Source: Acholoe squamosa (lineage: Eukaryota > Annelida > Polychaeta > Phyllodocida > Polynoidae). Taken from it: a stretch of 64,000 nt of DNA. Position numbers and translations under genes: made by a program. Positions 33,530 to 44,456 of the stretch are shown here, piece by piece (within the stretch, counting starts at the first letter, position 1; each line of letters begins with the position of its first letter). The stretch lies in the NCBI GenBank assembly GCA_949317995.1, contig OX439041.1:17577501-17641500 (forward strand), given 5' to 3'. The notes under the pieces are model-generated. The model had not been told where the DNA came from. It saw nothing but the letters and a program-made list of their open reading frames with translations, and did not search any database.

Positions 33530-33670
33530 GACTCAGCAGCATCAAGGTCGTTTAGTCTGTGTAACATCAAGGTCGTCTGCAGTTTGCTCTAACATCGAGG
33601 TCGTTTACAGTTTACTGTATCAACAAGGTTATTCACAGTTCATTTAGGACGAGGATCTGCTAGCAACATC
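33530..33670 (+). repeat. AACATCAAGGTCGTTTA degenerate tandem repeat
   Basis: About five units of 33-36 bp built on AACATCAAGGTCGTTTA..GT, progressively diverged. It directly follows the last exon of the small spliced gene and may lie in its 3' untranslated region. Confidence 0.65.
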
Positions 33671-33895
33671 AAGATTGCTGATTAAATTTGGATAAGGTTA
33701 TTATTTTATTTTATTTATTTGCTTACTTGCTTTTATTTAGTTAGCTTGTATCAGTCATTCAGTTAACGTGCTTCAGTTGTCTTGTTTATTTAGTTATTCA
33801 ATAAATTATATAGCTGGCTTGCTTCTATTATGGTATAATATATCATTCTTTCGGTGTTAACTAATTGGTTTGCATATTTTTTGGTTTTAATTCTT

Positions 33896-34550
33896 ATGTC
33901 AATTCAGTATTACACTAATAATATTGTTTTAATAGCTAGAACGTACCCTTGTGCTAAGTTAGACATAGAGAATTTATATCAGCTGCAGGGGAAAATTTCT
34001 AAATATAGAGGTTCTATTGTTATTTTAAAAAAAGATTTTTCTTTAAAATTTACCAAAAATGGGTGTTGTTATATATTTTTAAGAAATGATTTTAACTTTA
34101 TTGTAAGCAACATTAAAAAGTTTATTTCCTTTTTTTTGTTCAAACTTTTGGAATCATTTTTCTTTAATAAATTACAATAAAATTAAAGTATCATTATTAA
34201 ATATCCAAATAAGTGTAGAAATTGACATAAAAAATAACAATATTAAAGTCATAGAATTTCTTTTAAAAATACGATTTCATTTTAAAGACAAATATTCATA
34301 TAAATTAAAGGAGTCTAACACATATGAATCTGTTTGGGTAAATTATGAAGGATTAAAAGATTATAATGTGAACAATGTTTCTGTCATAAGAATTTCAAAT
34401 AAAGATATTACTTTTACTTTAGGTTATAATTTCAAAGGGAATTGTATAACTAAAGATTGTAATATTTTTTTATTTTTATGTTCTGAGATAAAACTTGTGT
34501 TAGACGAAATAATAAAGGAAAAGTCAGATAATAAAAATGAAAGAAATTAA
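33896..34550 (+). pseudogene. Hypothetical gene broken by one frameshift
   Basis: An open frame from ATG 33896 (MSIQYYTNNIVLIARTYPCA) continues to 34180. A second frame, open from 34107 to 34550, continues with similar composition (IQISVEIDIKNNNIKVIEFL; SVWVNYEGLKDYN). The two overlap at 34107-34180, a T/A-homopolymer-rich stretch, so a single-base indel is the simplest explanation. Together they would give about 218 residues, beta-rich with regular hydrophobic alternation. No family recognised. The final 14 bases overlap the start of the next gene. Confidence 0.5.
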
Positions 34551-35607
34551 ATTGATTTCAGAAATTCTTTTAACAATATTTTTTATTTTAAGTCAAAATA
34601 ATGAATTTAACAGAGTTTACTGGAATGAAATTAAGCTTAAAGAGAAACATTGTTTGTATTACATTTTAAAATATATTAAAAGGAAGAAGCAAGAGTCTTT
34701 TATATCAAAAGAGAAAATATTTGATCTAATGAAAGATGAGACTTGGTTTTTTCTTTTGTCTCTGTTAAAAAAAGAAGAAGCCTACAAAAAAGAGTATGAA
34801 TTTTGTATAAATCAAGAGAAAGAAAAAATTCTTTTAGACCTTATTTCTTCTCATAGTGTATTGTTAGAATGTATTTCAGAAGTTTTGAATCTTAATATAA
34901 CTTTTCACACAAAAAATCAAAGTGTAGATTTTTTTCCTTCTGAAAATATGAGAAGCAAACCTGTTTCTATTTTTTTTGATTCTGAGAACGAGGAAGTGAA
35001 AGAATATGTAGAGACTAAGAAAAGAAAAAAGAATAAAAAAATATTACCAGCTTCTGATAATGTTTTCAGTGAAGAGAATTTGTCAGATTCTAGTGAAAAT
35101 GAGGATAATGATTCGAAATCTTTAGACATAGAAAGAAAAAAGAGAAAATCTAAATCTGTTAAACCTAAACGAAGCGTTTCTCAAGATACTTCTTCTGATC
35201 CTGAATTTAATTTTTTAAAAGAAGATTTAGAATTGTCTGAGAGCGATTCAGATAGTGAAGAGCAGGGTTTAACGAATAAAAAATTTAAAAAAAATGAAGA
35301 AATGAAGCATGAGAAAAAAATAGATATAGATGTAGACGATAAAGTAAATTCGTTACGAGAGTTTTCACCTTTTGCTAACTTATTTAAAGAACAGCTAGAA
35401 CAGTGTAGGGCTAACTTAGAATCTTCTATTAAAGTATGTGATAGAATATATAAGCATTTAATTGTCTTACAAACTAATATGTTACCTGAAAATATAGAGA
35501 AATGTGCCAAATGTCCGCAACATTGTTCTGCAGCTATTCTCAGGTGTACTAAAGACAGAAGAGGTCCTAAAAATTGTAAACCAAAAAAATTAAAAATAAT
35601 GAAATAA
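34537..35607 (+). CDS. Hypothetical acidic/basic nuclear-type protein, 356 aa
   Basis: Not assigned to a family. Residues 1-130 look helical and globular. Residues 140-270 are a highly charged Ser/Glu/Asp and Lys-rich low-complexity region with several nuclear-localisation-like clusters (KKRKKNKK, RKKRKSKSVKPKR). Residues 285-356 form a compact Cys-containing tail with CAKCPQHC and a basic end (KPKKLKIMK), possibly metal binding. It starts inside the end of the preceding frame (14-bp overlap). Base composition fits the AT-rich block. Its place in a run of plus-strand genes suggests an element-encoded nuclear accessory protein; function unknown. Confidence 0.65.
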   Translation: MKEIKLISEILLTIFFILSQNNEFNRVYWNEIKLKEKHCLYYILKYIKRKKQESFISKEKIFDLMKDETWFFLLSLLKKEEAYKKEYEFCINQEKEKILLDLISSHSVLLECISEVLNLNITFHTKNQSVDFFPSENMRSKPVSIFFDSENEEVKEYVETKKRKKNKKILPASDNVFSEENLSDSSENEDNDSKSLDIERKKRKSKSVKPKRSVSQDTSSDPEFNFLKEDLELSESDSDSEEQGLTNKKFKKNEEMKHEKKIDIDVDDKVNSLREFSPFANLFKEQLEQCRANLESSIKVCDRIYKHLIVLQTNMLPENIEKCAKCPQHCSAAILRCTKDRRGPKNCKPKKLKIMK

Positions 35608-35719
35608 ATATTATATAAAAGTTGCTTAGCATAATGTTTGAGTGACATTTTATTTTTTTATACTTAACTTTTTGACTTAAAATTTTAGTTATGAATTTTA
35701 TTTTATTTATTACCTACAG

Positions 35720-36676
35720 ATGGAACGTGAAAACCAAGAGCCAGAACCTATTTTGTCCAAGTTAAACAACCAATTTTTTCAAGGAACAAAATTTGCTAAA
35801 AATGTTCATGATGTACAAGAAACATCTTCTCTTCAGAAGCCTGAAGAGGAAATGCCTCTTCTTGTAAGACCGAGTCGAGCTTATCCTACTAAAAGAATGA
35901 TATCAAAAGAAGAAGATCTGGAGGTTATGCCTCCACTAGTAAAGAAAAAAAAACTTTCTGAGCTTTGCAAAAGCGACTATGGTCCAGCTTCTTCAGATTT
36001 ACTAGACGAAGCTATTCAGATTTCTGGACTTGAGTTGTTAAAAGATGACTATCAAGTTGTGAATGAAGTTGTCTCCTTAGAAGATAACAATGAACTTCAC
36101 GTTGACTATGAGGAAATTGGTGGTATTGAAGACAACAATGACCACTACAGTCATCGTGAAGTTGAAGTTATTCTCGAAGGGGACAAGGACGAAATCATTG
36201 ACAGTAACGAAGTTAATGTTGCTGGTAAAGAAGTAGCTGTTCTCCAAGACAGTGACTTAGTTCCTAGTGAAGTTGTCGTGAAAGACGACAACAACATCAC
36301 TCTTCCTGATAAAAGTTCAGCCAAAGTTGTCAATGTCACTGAGCCTTTTTCTGATTCTATACAACAGGCTAATACGAGAGACTACCTTCAACGTTTAATT
36401 CTGTCTCGCTTGCCTGTTTCTGTCGTCTTCCCTCAAAAGAAAGACACAGAGACAGGATCTCTTTTCTTGAAGCTGATGACGAAAGTTCCTACAAAAACAA
36501 GAACAAAAATATGTAAAAAAATCACTTGTGAAACATGCACTGACGAGCTGTTCTTTGGAGGGGGAGTGTACTTCACTGCACAGAAAAAGAGCATGATGTC
36601 ATGCCGTTATTGCTTGAAACTTTTTGGCTCCCCTCTCCTTTTGATTCAGCATATTTCGTCAACACATTTGGATTAA
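35720..36676 (+). CDS. Hypothetical acidic protein with C-terminal zinc finger, 318 aa
   Basis: The ATG directly follows an acceptor-like TTATTACCTACAG, so an upstream non-coding exon is probable. Residues 1-230 are acidic and disordered, with a proline/charged N-terminal part (EEEMPLLVRPSRAYPTKR). The C-terminus holds CETCTDELF followed by CRYCLKLFGSPLLLIQHISS then TH, a C2H2-type finger (C-x2-C-x12-H-x4-H) next to a CxxC pair. An acidic region plus a finger suggests a transcriptional regulator, by inference. Within 36100-36350 the local GC content is higher than in neighbouring genes. No specific family recognised. Confidence 0.65.
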   Translation: MERENQEPEPILSKLNNQFFQGTKFAKNVHDVQETSSLQKPEEEMPLLVRPSRAYPTKRMISKEEDLEVMPPLVKKKKLSELCKSDYGPASSDLLDEAIQISGLELLKDDYQVVNEVVSLEDNNELHVDYEEIGGIEDNNDHYSHREVEVILEGDKDEIIDSNEVNVAGKEVAVLQDSDLVPSEVVVKDDNNITLPDKSSAKVVNVTEPFSDSIQQANTRDYLQRLILSRLPVSVVFPQKKDTETGSLFLKLMTKVPTKTRTKICKKITCETCTDELFFGGGVYFTAQKKSMMSCRYCLKLFGSPLLLIQHISSTHLD

Positions 36677-36854
36677 ATAATTCACAAGAAATAAAACATA
36701 AGCTTCAAGAAAAGTTACTTTAATGTTTATATGATGTTATATTTGAACATGTGTGCAGCCTATATCATAAATATGTAGTATGAAAATGTCATACAAGAAT
36801 TTCAATGTTTGTTTTATATTTTAAAATAATCCGTCTTGTTTTTATAGGTTCAAG

Positions 36855-37136
36855 ATGGAAAAGCAACTCTACTTGAACTTTTTTTTACTTTCATTGAGAA
36901 GTTTATACTTTAAAAACTATTTCAATTTTTATCGTGAACCTTTGATGGAAAAATTAAACATTGAAATACCTGCACATTCATTATTATCTGTATCGAAATG
37001 TTTTTTATACATTTCCTTCTTAAATATTTCATCAAAAAAAGCTTGTTATGAACGTTTTAATGAAATCAAAAACATAGAGTCCTTAGTATTTTTTGCTTCT
37101 TTTTTTCAGTCAGATTTTTTGTTTAATTATATATAT
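36855..37136 (+). pseudogene. RING-like gene A, 5' part, interrupted by the LTR element
   Basis: The first 94 codons, starting MEKQLYLNFFLLSLRSLYFK, follow an acceptor-like TTTTTATAG|GTTCAAG. The frame is cut by the 5' LTR at 37137 within a TATATAT tract and resumes after the 3' LTR at 55828, once one copy of the ATAT duplication is discounted. The interrupted gene would have coded for 281 residues, close to the 284 of its neighbour and paralogue at 56722-57576. This part is helical and hydrophobic. Confidence 0.75.
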
Positions 37137-37501
37137 TGTAGGGGCCGGTATCGTCGTATATATATTAGTGCCGTTCATCCGAGAGACGTGTTCGTGTGGT
37201 GCCTGTTCCTTCTATGCCAGCTAGGTGTCGCTTTGTGATACCCCGTTGGTACAAGAGGGGGCGGCACCATGCCTCGCGTCCAGCTCCTACTAAGGAGCCG
37301 GACGAGCGGCAGAAGGTGACTGGATCTAGTCCAGTCCAGACGCGCAGCCTAACCTGTAGACTAGAGTGGAATAAAGTCCTACCCGAGAGGTAGGGGTTTC
37401 TGGGGCTTTGCCCAACCCGAACTACTCGTGTTGTGTTGGTATTTCTAGTGGTAAGCGAGCCAAAGAGCCACCCAACATATAAGTCAATACGAACCATTAC
37501 A
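37137..37501 (+). repeat. 5' LTR of the Gypsy element
   Basis: Starts TGTAGGGGCCGGTATCG and ends GAACCATTACA (TG...CA). AATAAA at 37370-37375 is the likely polyadenylation signal. Short ORFs on both strands are coincidental and recur in the 3' LTR. Confidence 0.97.
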
Positions 37502-37502
37502 C

Positions 37503-37514
37503 TGGTGCCGTGAC
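37503..37514 (+). promoter_or_regulatory. Primer-binding site, tRNA-His type
   Basis: TGGTGCCGTGAC begins two bases after the LTR. Animal tRNA-His ends in ...GTCACGGCACCA, so these 12 bases are complementary to its 3' end. Inference from known tRNA-His sequence. Confidence 0.75.
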
Positions 37515-37664
37515 CAGTTGGTTCGGGGGTGGTGCGCGGCCACATTGGCCGAAAGCCTCGGGAAACCCGAAGCGGATCCCCCCAGCCCTGGGCTAGAGGG
37601 ATTCGAAGAGGATGATTTTACATCCCAGCATCTGTTGTTAGACTGGAAACCCAGTCAACAACAA

Positions 37665-40604
37665 ATGTATAATCCGGCGGGTGTCCGAACTGTTTTCTCG
37701 ACACCTGGTCTGATGGACGGTGCCACAGGTGAGGGTATCGTAAACTTGTATCCGGGTACACCCCGAATGGGAGTACCGGATACGGGATTGTTCAAGGGAA
37801 TAGTAAAACCCCCAACTTTAGACCTGAGTGATTGGTCCCAAGCTATAACTAGTAGACGCCAGCTGTGTCCTATTGTACCAGCAGGCTCGGCTAGCAACTT
37901 GGGTACGCCAGTGGCACAAAGCCCTGGAAAACGTACTGCGACCCTCCCAATAGCAGTACCGGATGGTGCAAACGAGGTACCCCCATTAATGACATCGTCG
38001 GACCATGAGAGCGATGATGTCAAAGCCATAAGGGACGCAATAGTCCCAAGCATAAATGCGAAGAATAAGCCTAGGGGTGCCGAACCGAAAAGCTCGGAAA
38101 GGCATCACTTAGGCCGATCGCTAGATGAAGGCTTGTCTGACTCCATGTTTAATCCTGGAGGCAGTCGCAGGTCTATATACGGACGTCGGATGGGCCCTGG
38201 GTATAAAAATACCCCGGCCTATTTGAAAGCCAAAGAACAGGTAGAGTTACAAGCTAAGCGGCAACATGAACAATTCATGGCGGCCCAATTAAAAATAGAA
38301 GAGGAAACTAAGTCTCGGATCGGAAAATTACGTTCCGAGGAGCAGGAGGCGATTCTAAAAGAATCTGACCTAAAGTATCGTCTAACTTCGGCAACCCATC
38401 GTTTGGAAAGGAAGGAGAGAGACGAACTCGAGAAAGAGAAAAGATTGGCTGAGTTGGAACTCGAAGAAGCCAATAGACTTAGAGCAATCGAAAAGGCTAG
38501 AGCCGAAGAAGTTGCTAAGGCCCGGGATGTAAACAGATTACAATCCGAGTTGCATGCTATGGAGGAGAAGCTGAAGAAACTTCAACTCCGAAAGGCGGAG
38601 ACCGAGGCCAAATTGGTCTCGGAACAAGCCGAGATAAGGAGGGAGACCAACGAGTATCAAAGGTCTCAGAAAGAAAAAGGTGAAAAGTACCGCTTACTAA
38701 AGGATACTTTTAAGCGGGAGGCTTTAGCCGCTCAGGAAGAACGAAACCGAGCTGTGGCGGAAAATGAAAAGATTCGATCCGAAATCTTAGCAGAAAACGC
38801 ACAGCTGAGGGAGGAACAGCGAAACCTGACCACAGATCTAGCTACCCTCACAATAAATAAGTCTGCCATGGAGAGTTATTTACAAGAGCAGGAGCACGCG
38901 AATGCCCCTCCGGCGAGTAAGGACACAAACCCGAACTCGACTTTCGTTAAACAGGGCGACCCTGTCTCCTGTTCTACGCCGAAGCATCCGCCGTATAATC
39001 CATTTGTCAATGATAATGCGACGCGGAATGTAGATCAAGGGGGAGTTTATATTAGAACCCAAGATAAACATGGCCGAACTAGTAGAGTCCGGATAAGTGA
39101 AGTGCCCATAGTCCACAATTTGGACCCGGACTATGTACCACGGGAAGCCTCAGACAGCAGTGCAGAGACTAACGGATTCCACATACATGTGGATCCGAGT
39201 GACAATGTGGGGTTGGGAGCTGGTAATGACAGCAACCAACCCAATCCATCAAACGATGGCAGTCATCCGACAGGTAACCAGCCTTCTAGCGGCGGTTATC
39301 AAAGCACACAAGGAGGGGGCAGTACCCCGGGTCCCACAGGCTACAGTGGTACCTCGGGTCCTGGCCCTAACCAGGGTGGCGCGGGTTATACGAACCACAG
39401 TGTCCCACAGTGGACGTATACTCAGCCACCACCACCACCTCCACCAGGCAATACGAGCTTCGGTGGTATAGGGAGCAACCGAACCTTGAATGAAACAAAG
39501 GCGGTTGAATGGAGCAAACAGCAATGCACTAGATTGATGTATGCTCATAATTCTGCCCGAAGGGTAGCCGTTATTCCAAAAGAATATGACGGTACTCGAC
39601 CATGGAAAGAGTGGTTTGAAGACTTCATCGACGTGATGAATTGTAATGGGTGGACCCCATACGAGGCCAAGCCACATCTGGTAAGATGTCTGAAGGGCGG
39701 CCCGGGTCGCATGGCTGTAGAGAAATGGCGAACCTGGTACGGTCTCGTTGGAAGTTTTGAGCAGTTGGTAGAATCTGCTAGTGGACTGTTATGCAACATG
39801 GTCAAGGAGGACCCGATGGTCCGTTTCAAGAAGCGAACACAGAAGCCCAACGAAGCTTTTCGAGCATACGGTATGGAGCTCCATGCCCTGCTAAGCAAAG
39901 CCAGACCCGGTACTGAAAACCAGGACTGGTATATGGACGATCTGATTACCCAATTCGTCAAGGGTCTGAGAGACCAAGATGAGCAGGTTGCTGCCAGGGA
40001 TGCCTGGAAAGAAGGCGTAACACTTCACGACATATTTAATGGTATAGATATGGCCGTGAAGAAGCGAACAATGTTAGCTGGTGACATACCGAATGCCAGC
40101 CGCTCGGCTCCCCTGGTATCGGTAGTCCAGCAATCTGAGGTGCAAGTCCCCTCAGATGATTTTGAATTGATTGAAATCGAACAGGAGGACGGAACCTTCT
40201 GTTCGGTCCAATTAAGGAAGAATACTTCGGGCAGGAAGTATATTCCTAGGAAATCTTTTAATAAGCCAAGGGACTCAAGACCACCACCCGAGGTCAAGAG
40301 TGACCAGAAGGCTAGTGAGAAGGCATCCAAACCTTTAGTAAGCGCCGATAAATCGAAAGGTCAGTCCCCGGACATGACCAAACTTATGGAGGACATGTGT
40401 AAGAAAATTACAGATGCCATCCAAGCCAGTCGGCAGAGACCCCGAGTGGATCGCCGAACTGTAAAGTGTTTTAGATGCCAACGCATGGGACACTATTCGT
40501 CTGAATGTACCGCTGCTAAACCGGTAATGGCTGCCTTCTATGAACCCGAAGACAACGGCGAAGGAAGGGAGAACACTACGGATTCCACTGATGTGGAAAA
40601 CTAG
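37665..40604 (+). CDS. gag: Gag polyprotein of the Gypsy element
   Basis: 979 residues from the first in-frame ATG; the frame is open upstream to 37518 but without ATG. Order: a Pro/Ser-rich N-terminus, a long charged coiled coil (about residues 175-405; Glu/Lys/Arg-rich heptads), a Gly/Pro/Ser-rich linker with a polyproline run (about 585-600), the retrotransposon capsid domain (about 634-790, EYDGTRPWKEWFEDFID, FRAYGMEL), and a CCHC zinc knuckle (CFRCQRMGHYSSEC, about 934-947). It forms the particle and binds RNA. The long coiled coil makes it about twice the size of a minimal Gypsy Gag. It ends in TAG at 40602, immediately after a frameshift signal. Confidence 0.93.
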   Translation: MYNPAGVRTVFSTPGLMDGATGEGIVNLYPGTPRMGVPDTGLFKGIVKPPTLDLSDWSQAITSRRQLCPIVPAGSASNLGTPVAQSPGKRTATLPIAVPDGANEVPPLMTSSDHESDDVKAIRDAIVPSINAKNKPRGAEPKSSERHHLGRSLDEGLSDSMFNPGGSRRSIYGRRMGPGYKNTPAYLKAKEQVELQAKRQHEQFMAAQLKIEEETKSRIGKLRSEEQEAILKESDLKYRLTSATHRLERKERDELEKEKRLAELELEEANRLRAIEKARAEEVAKARDVNRLQSELHAMEEKLKKLQLRKAETEAKLVSEQAEIRRETNEYQRSQKEKGEKYRLLKDTFKREALAAQEERNRAVAENEKIRSEILAENAQLREEQRNLTTDLATLTINKSAMESYLQEQEHANAPPASKDTNPNSTFVKQGDPVSCSTPKHPPYNPFVNDNATRNVDQGGVYIRTQDKHGRTSRVRISEVPIVHNLDPDYVPREASDSSAETNGFHIHVDPSDNVGLGAGNDSNQPNPSNDGSHPTGNQPSSGGYQSTQGGGSTPGPTGYSGTSGPGPNQGGAGYTNHSVPQWTYTQPPPPPPPGNTSFGGIGSNRTLNETKAVEWSKQQCTRLMYAHNSARRVAVIPKEYDGTRPWKEWFEDFIDVMNCNGWTPYEAKPHLVRCLKGGPGRMAVEKWRTWYGLVGSFEQLVESASGLLCNMVKEDPMVRFKKRTQKPNEAFRAYGMELHALLSKARPGTENQDWYMDDLITQFVKGLRDQDEQVAARDAWKEGVTLHDIFNGIDMAVKKRTMLAGDIPNASRSAPLVSVVQQSEVQVPSDDFELIEIEQEDGTFCSVQLRKNTSGRKYIPRKSFNKPRDSRPPPEVKSDQKASEKASKPLVSADKSKGQSPDMTKLMEDMCKKITDAIQASRQRPRVDRRTVKCFRCQRMGHYSSECTAAKPVMAAFYEPEDNGEGRENTTDSTDVEN

Positions 40605-40638
40605 TGGGGGTTGTATCAACGGCATCTGATACGACCCC
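40595..40638 (+). promoter_or_regulatory. -1 programmed ribosomal frameshift signal (gag-pol)
   Basis: The heptamer G GAA AAC (40595-40601, gag frame) ends just before the gag stop. After a 5-base spacer, GGGGTTGTATCA (40607-40618) pairs with TGATACGACCCC (40627-40638) around an 8-base loop: 12 base pairs including one G-U. The pol frame is open only from 40592, so the shift must occur in this 13-base overlap. Slippery site, spacer and stem match the classical retroviral arrangement. Confidence 0.8.
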
Positions 40639-43600
40639 ATGGAAGAACGAATGCCAAAATGCTACCGGGGGTGACCCGGTGGAAAATTTCGAATCAATTA
40701 CACCTGGAGGCCGGGTGGCCGGGGGTGCGCACCCCTGCACCCTGGCCGGGGCCGGGGACCCTAGTGTTTATATGTATGAGGGTGAGCGTATGGAGGCGAG
40801 TGGCCACACTAGGGGAGAGGAAGGATGGATCAAAGAGTTGATCCGGGTGTGTGGGACACGCCTTCCCCCAAGTCATCCGTGTCTGGAATTCTTGAGAGGA
40901 CTCGGATTGAATCTTGGTGATTCGGGAGACTTTCACCAGTTTACCAGTAACCCCTCACCCTTAGGGGGGAGACGGTGGTATGTACCCATATCTGTGGAAG
41001 GCCGGGTAGGAGAATTCTTGGTGGATACTGGAGCTAGCCATTCCTGTGTGTCCAAAAGGTTCTTCGACTCGGTGGCCAGCAGCCATGAGAACCTCAAAAC
41101 GGGGGTAAATGCTTGCACGGCCGACGGAAGCAGTATGCGTACATTTGGTAGGACGTTTATGCCTATCCGTATAGGAGGCAAAGAATTCGTTCTTTCGCCA
41201 ACTATAGCAGAGGTTAGTGATGACGGAATCCTCGGACTGGATTTTGCAAGTTTATACGGGGCCGTCTTGGACCCGAGGAACGGTATGATGAGTATACGGA
41301 ACCCGTATAGCTTGCATGTCCAATGCGTATTGAGACAGGTGTCTTCGGTCGCATCAGTGATACATACGGTGAAGATCCCACCGGGTACCACTTGCGATGT
41401 CCTTTGTGGCGGGTCCATGGCTCAAAGGAATGAAACTGGAGTCTATGAACCCGATACGGTGTACTTGTCGAGCGTCGGGTTGGACTCAGTGGATACATTA
41501 GTGGCTAATGCAGCTTGGACTGTATTACCCATGACTAACCGAAGTGGTTCAGTAGTCTATCTGAAGCGAGGCGACTGTATTGGGAGGATGAGCTCGGTAG
41601 AACATGTCGCCGAAGCAAAATTCAATAAACCACTGAACCCTGTTAGTAAGCATCCTTTGGATGAAGAATTCCAAAAGCTGATTGATCAGTCCGATTTAGA
41701 AAATACGGAAGATAAGGATTTCCTGTCGAAACTCCTACAGAAGTACGAGAGTGCTTTTGGTAGGGAGGGAGGACCGGTGGGTAGATCCGATAAGGTGTTG
41801 CACACCATAGATGTGGGCAACGAGAAACCTTTTAAAATTCCGTATCGTAGACTTCCTCTAAAGAAGAAGTTAATTTGTGAAGAGGAAATACAAAAACAGC
41901 TAGACCTAGGGGTAATCGTGCCCAGCTCGAGTCCCTGGTCTAGCCCTGTTTGTATGACCACTAAGAAAGACGGTACAATCCGCTTCTGTGTCGATTATCG
42001 GAAATTGAACGGTATAACAAAGAAAAACTCGTATCCTTTACCAAGGATAGACGAGACTTTAGATAGCTTGGGCGGGAACCAATGGTTCTGTACCTTGGAT
42101 CTACAGTCCGGGTATTGGCAAATACCGATGCACCCCGATGACAAGGAGAAGACAGCATTCTCCAGTCATATGGGGCTATTCGAGTATAATGTCTTACCCT
42201 TCGGATTGTGTAACGCCCCCGCTACATTCGAGGCTATGATGGAATCCTTACTGAGTGATCTTTTGTGGAAGAAATGCCTGGTTTACTTGGATGATGTGGT
42301 CGTGTTCGGCAAGTCGTTCAAGCAATGCCTGGCGAATCTGCAATTGGTCCTCGACCGGATACTATCAAACGGTCTTAAACTTAAACCCAAGAAGTGTAAT
42401 TTGTTTAAGAAAACCATTACATACTTGGGAAGGATCATTACTCCTAACGGAGTGAGTGCGGATCCGGAAAAATTGGAAGCCGTAGAGAATTGGGAAAGAC
42501 CCACGAGTGCTAAGGAGGTGAGATCATTTTTAGGATTTTGTTCCTATTATCGTGATTTCATACCAAATTACTCTCGTGTGAGCTTCCCCATGCAGTGTCT
42601 AGCTCACTGGACTCCGGGTAGGGCACGGGACCCATTCCCATGGACCAGCGAGCAAGAAGAATCTTTTAATAAAATAAAAGATTTGTTTAGGAATACACCA
42701 GTGTTGAAATATCCCACTCCCGAGGGACATTTCATCTTAGACACCGATGCGAGCAATGATGCAATTGGGGCAGCTCTCTCTCAGGTCCAAGAGGGAGTCG
42801 AAGTGCCGATAGCATTTGCTAGCAACACGTTAAGCAAGACACAGCGAAATTATTGTACCACCAAACGAGAACTCCTCGCTGTGGTGGTGTATACGAAGAA
42901 GTTTAAGCATTTCCTCTGGGGAAGTGACTTTACCTTAAGAACCGACCATTCGTCCCTTAGGTGGCTCCTTAATTTTAAGGACGCCGAGGGGATGATAGGA
43001 CGATGGTTAGCTCATCTATCCGAATTCGGATTAGAGCATAAACAGATAGAGCACCGACCCGGTACTAAACATATCAATGCGGATGCCTTGTCGAGACGAC
43101 CCATCCGAAGGTGCCAGAATGCCACTTGTGATGACTGCGGGGCCCACAATGCTGTGGTAGCCGGGTTGGTATTTAATCATACCACCCCCCGTATCCCCTG
43201 GGAGGAGGCTGTGTGCAGCTATCTTGATTGGTCCCCGGAAACGATCAAGAAGTTCCAACAGTCGGATCCCACCACAACTCGCATAATGGAATACCTACGG
43301 TCAGGTATTAAACCGGCAAGGCCGCTAGTATCCCTAGAGGATAGGGAGGCGAGGCGATTGCTAGCCAAATGGACCGAGCTAGAGATCCGAGACGGCATAC
43401 TGTGCAGGTGGAAGACAACTCCCGCCAATGGTATGCTGTTGCAAATAGTGATACCCACCCCGATGAGGAGGGATATCATGTATTATTGCCATGGCCATCA
43501 AACAAGTGGCCATTTCGGTAAGAAAAGGTCAATAGAGCGCCTACAAAGGCGTTACTACTGGCCCGGTATGAGAGGCGACCTGCTTCGGTGGATCGCCACT

Positions 43601-43885
43601 TGCCCGGATTGCTGTAAAAACAAGCCGGGACCCGGCCTGGGTAAGCAACCCCTATCCCAGGAATTGTTTGGTGTCAGATTCGCTCGAGTGGCGATAGATA
43701 TCATCAGTGGAATTAAAACGACGCCCCGAGATAATACTTGTATGATGGTAGTGACCGACTATTATACCAAGTACACTCGGGTGTTCCCCCTTCCTAACCA
43801 CAAAGCCGCCACGTGTGCGGAGGCATTTGTGAAAGGCTGGGTATTACATTTGGGTGTTCCCCTTATGATGCACAGCAACCAAGGA
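40604..43885 (+). CDS. pol: Pol of the Gypsy element: protease, RT, RNase H, integrase N-terminal part
   Basis: Frame -1 relative to gag. Aspartic protease motif LVDTGAS (residues about 139-145). Reverse transcriptase with FCVDYRKLNGITKKNSYPLP, LPFGLCNAPATF and catalytic YLDD (about residue 561). RNase H with FILDTDAS (about 711), TKRELLAVV and RTDHSSL. Integrase zinc region with CHGHQTSGHFGKKRS and TCPDCC, then catalytic-core D in VAIDII. The second catalytic position, normally Asp in an HSDQG-type motif, is Asn here (MMHSNQG). The frame is interrupted directly after this motif by a LINE at 43886 and continues at 49715. Confidence 0.93.
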
Positions 43886-44198
43886 TAACATGGCGGCCAT
43901 CGAGTAGAGACGTGTGCGAGCGGGCGCTCTCCCATTTTTCCCCAACGGAAGGATTATTTCAGATATGTATTACTCTCATATCATTCAACAAAGGATATAA
44001 AGAATGGAAGCACATATCTAGGGTGAGGTCTAATGAAAATTCTCCACGAATACTTGGAAAATTGAGTCTGGCTGATTGAGCTATATGGACCGTAGCCGGT
44101 GAAGTCAATCAGTACATATATATATACAGCGTGTCAAGCCTGACTGAATAGGGGTCAACCACCGCGCACTGTGTCCCTGTCGCTGTCAATTTGTAAAC

Positions 44199-44456
44199 AT
44201 GGAAAACATATTAGACAAAGACGAGGTTAGGAGAGTAATATCTGAAATATCCAAACCAAAGGCCACCAGGGCTGCCACTACACCTGATGGCATGGTAATG
44301 ACCCAGCAAAAAGTTGGAAGTGTTTTGGAATATCTGGTAAATGAGTCCCAAGCATTAACACAAGCGGTACAATGGAGGAACGATGACCTTGTTGACATCA
44401 ATAAGTCTACTGAAGCCCTGAAGCTAATGAACTTAGCAGTATGCAAGCCAAAATGA
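44199..44456 (+). CDS. LINE ORF1, N-terminal part, separated by a frameshift
   Basis: Starts MENILDKDEVRRVISEISKP and runs 85 codons as a predominantly helical, coiled-coil-compatible sequence. It overlaps the next frame at 44441-44456. The two frames join smoothly in composition around 44430-44445, so a single lost base is the simplest reading and would inactivate this copy. A programmed +1/-1 event cannot be excluded. Confidence 0.6.
   Translation: MENILDKDEVRRVISEISKPKATRAATTPDGMVMTQQKVGSVLEYLVNESQALTQAVQWRNDDLVDINKSTEALKLMNLAVCKPK

Noticed and set aside
37196..37393. ORFs inside the LTRs on both strands (repeated at 55518-55715)
   Set aside because: They exist in both LTRs because the LTRs are identical; no protein motifs, and they overlap the poly(A) signal region.
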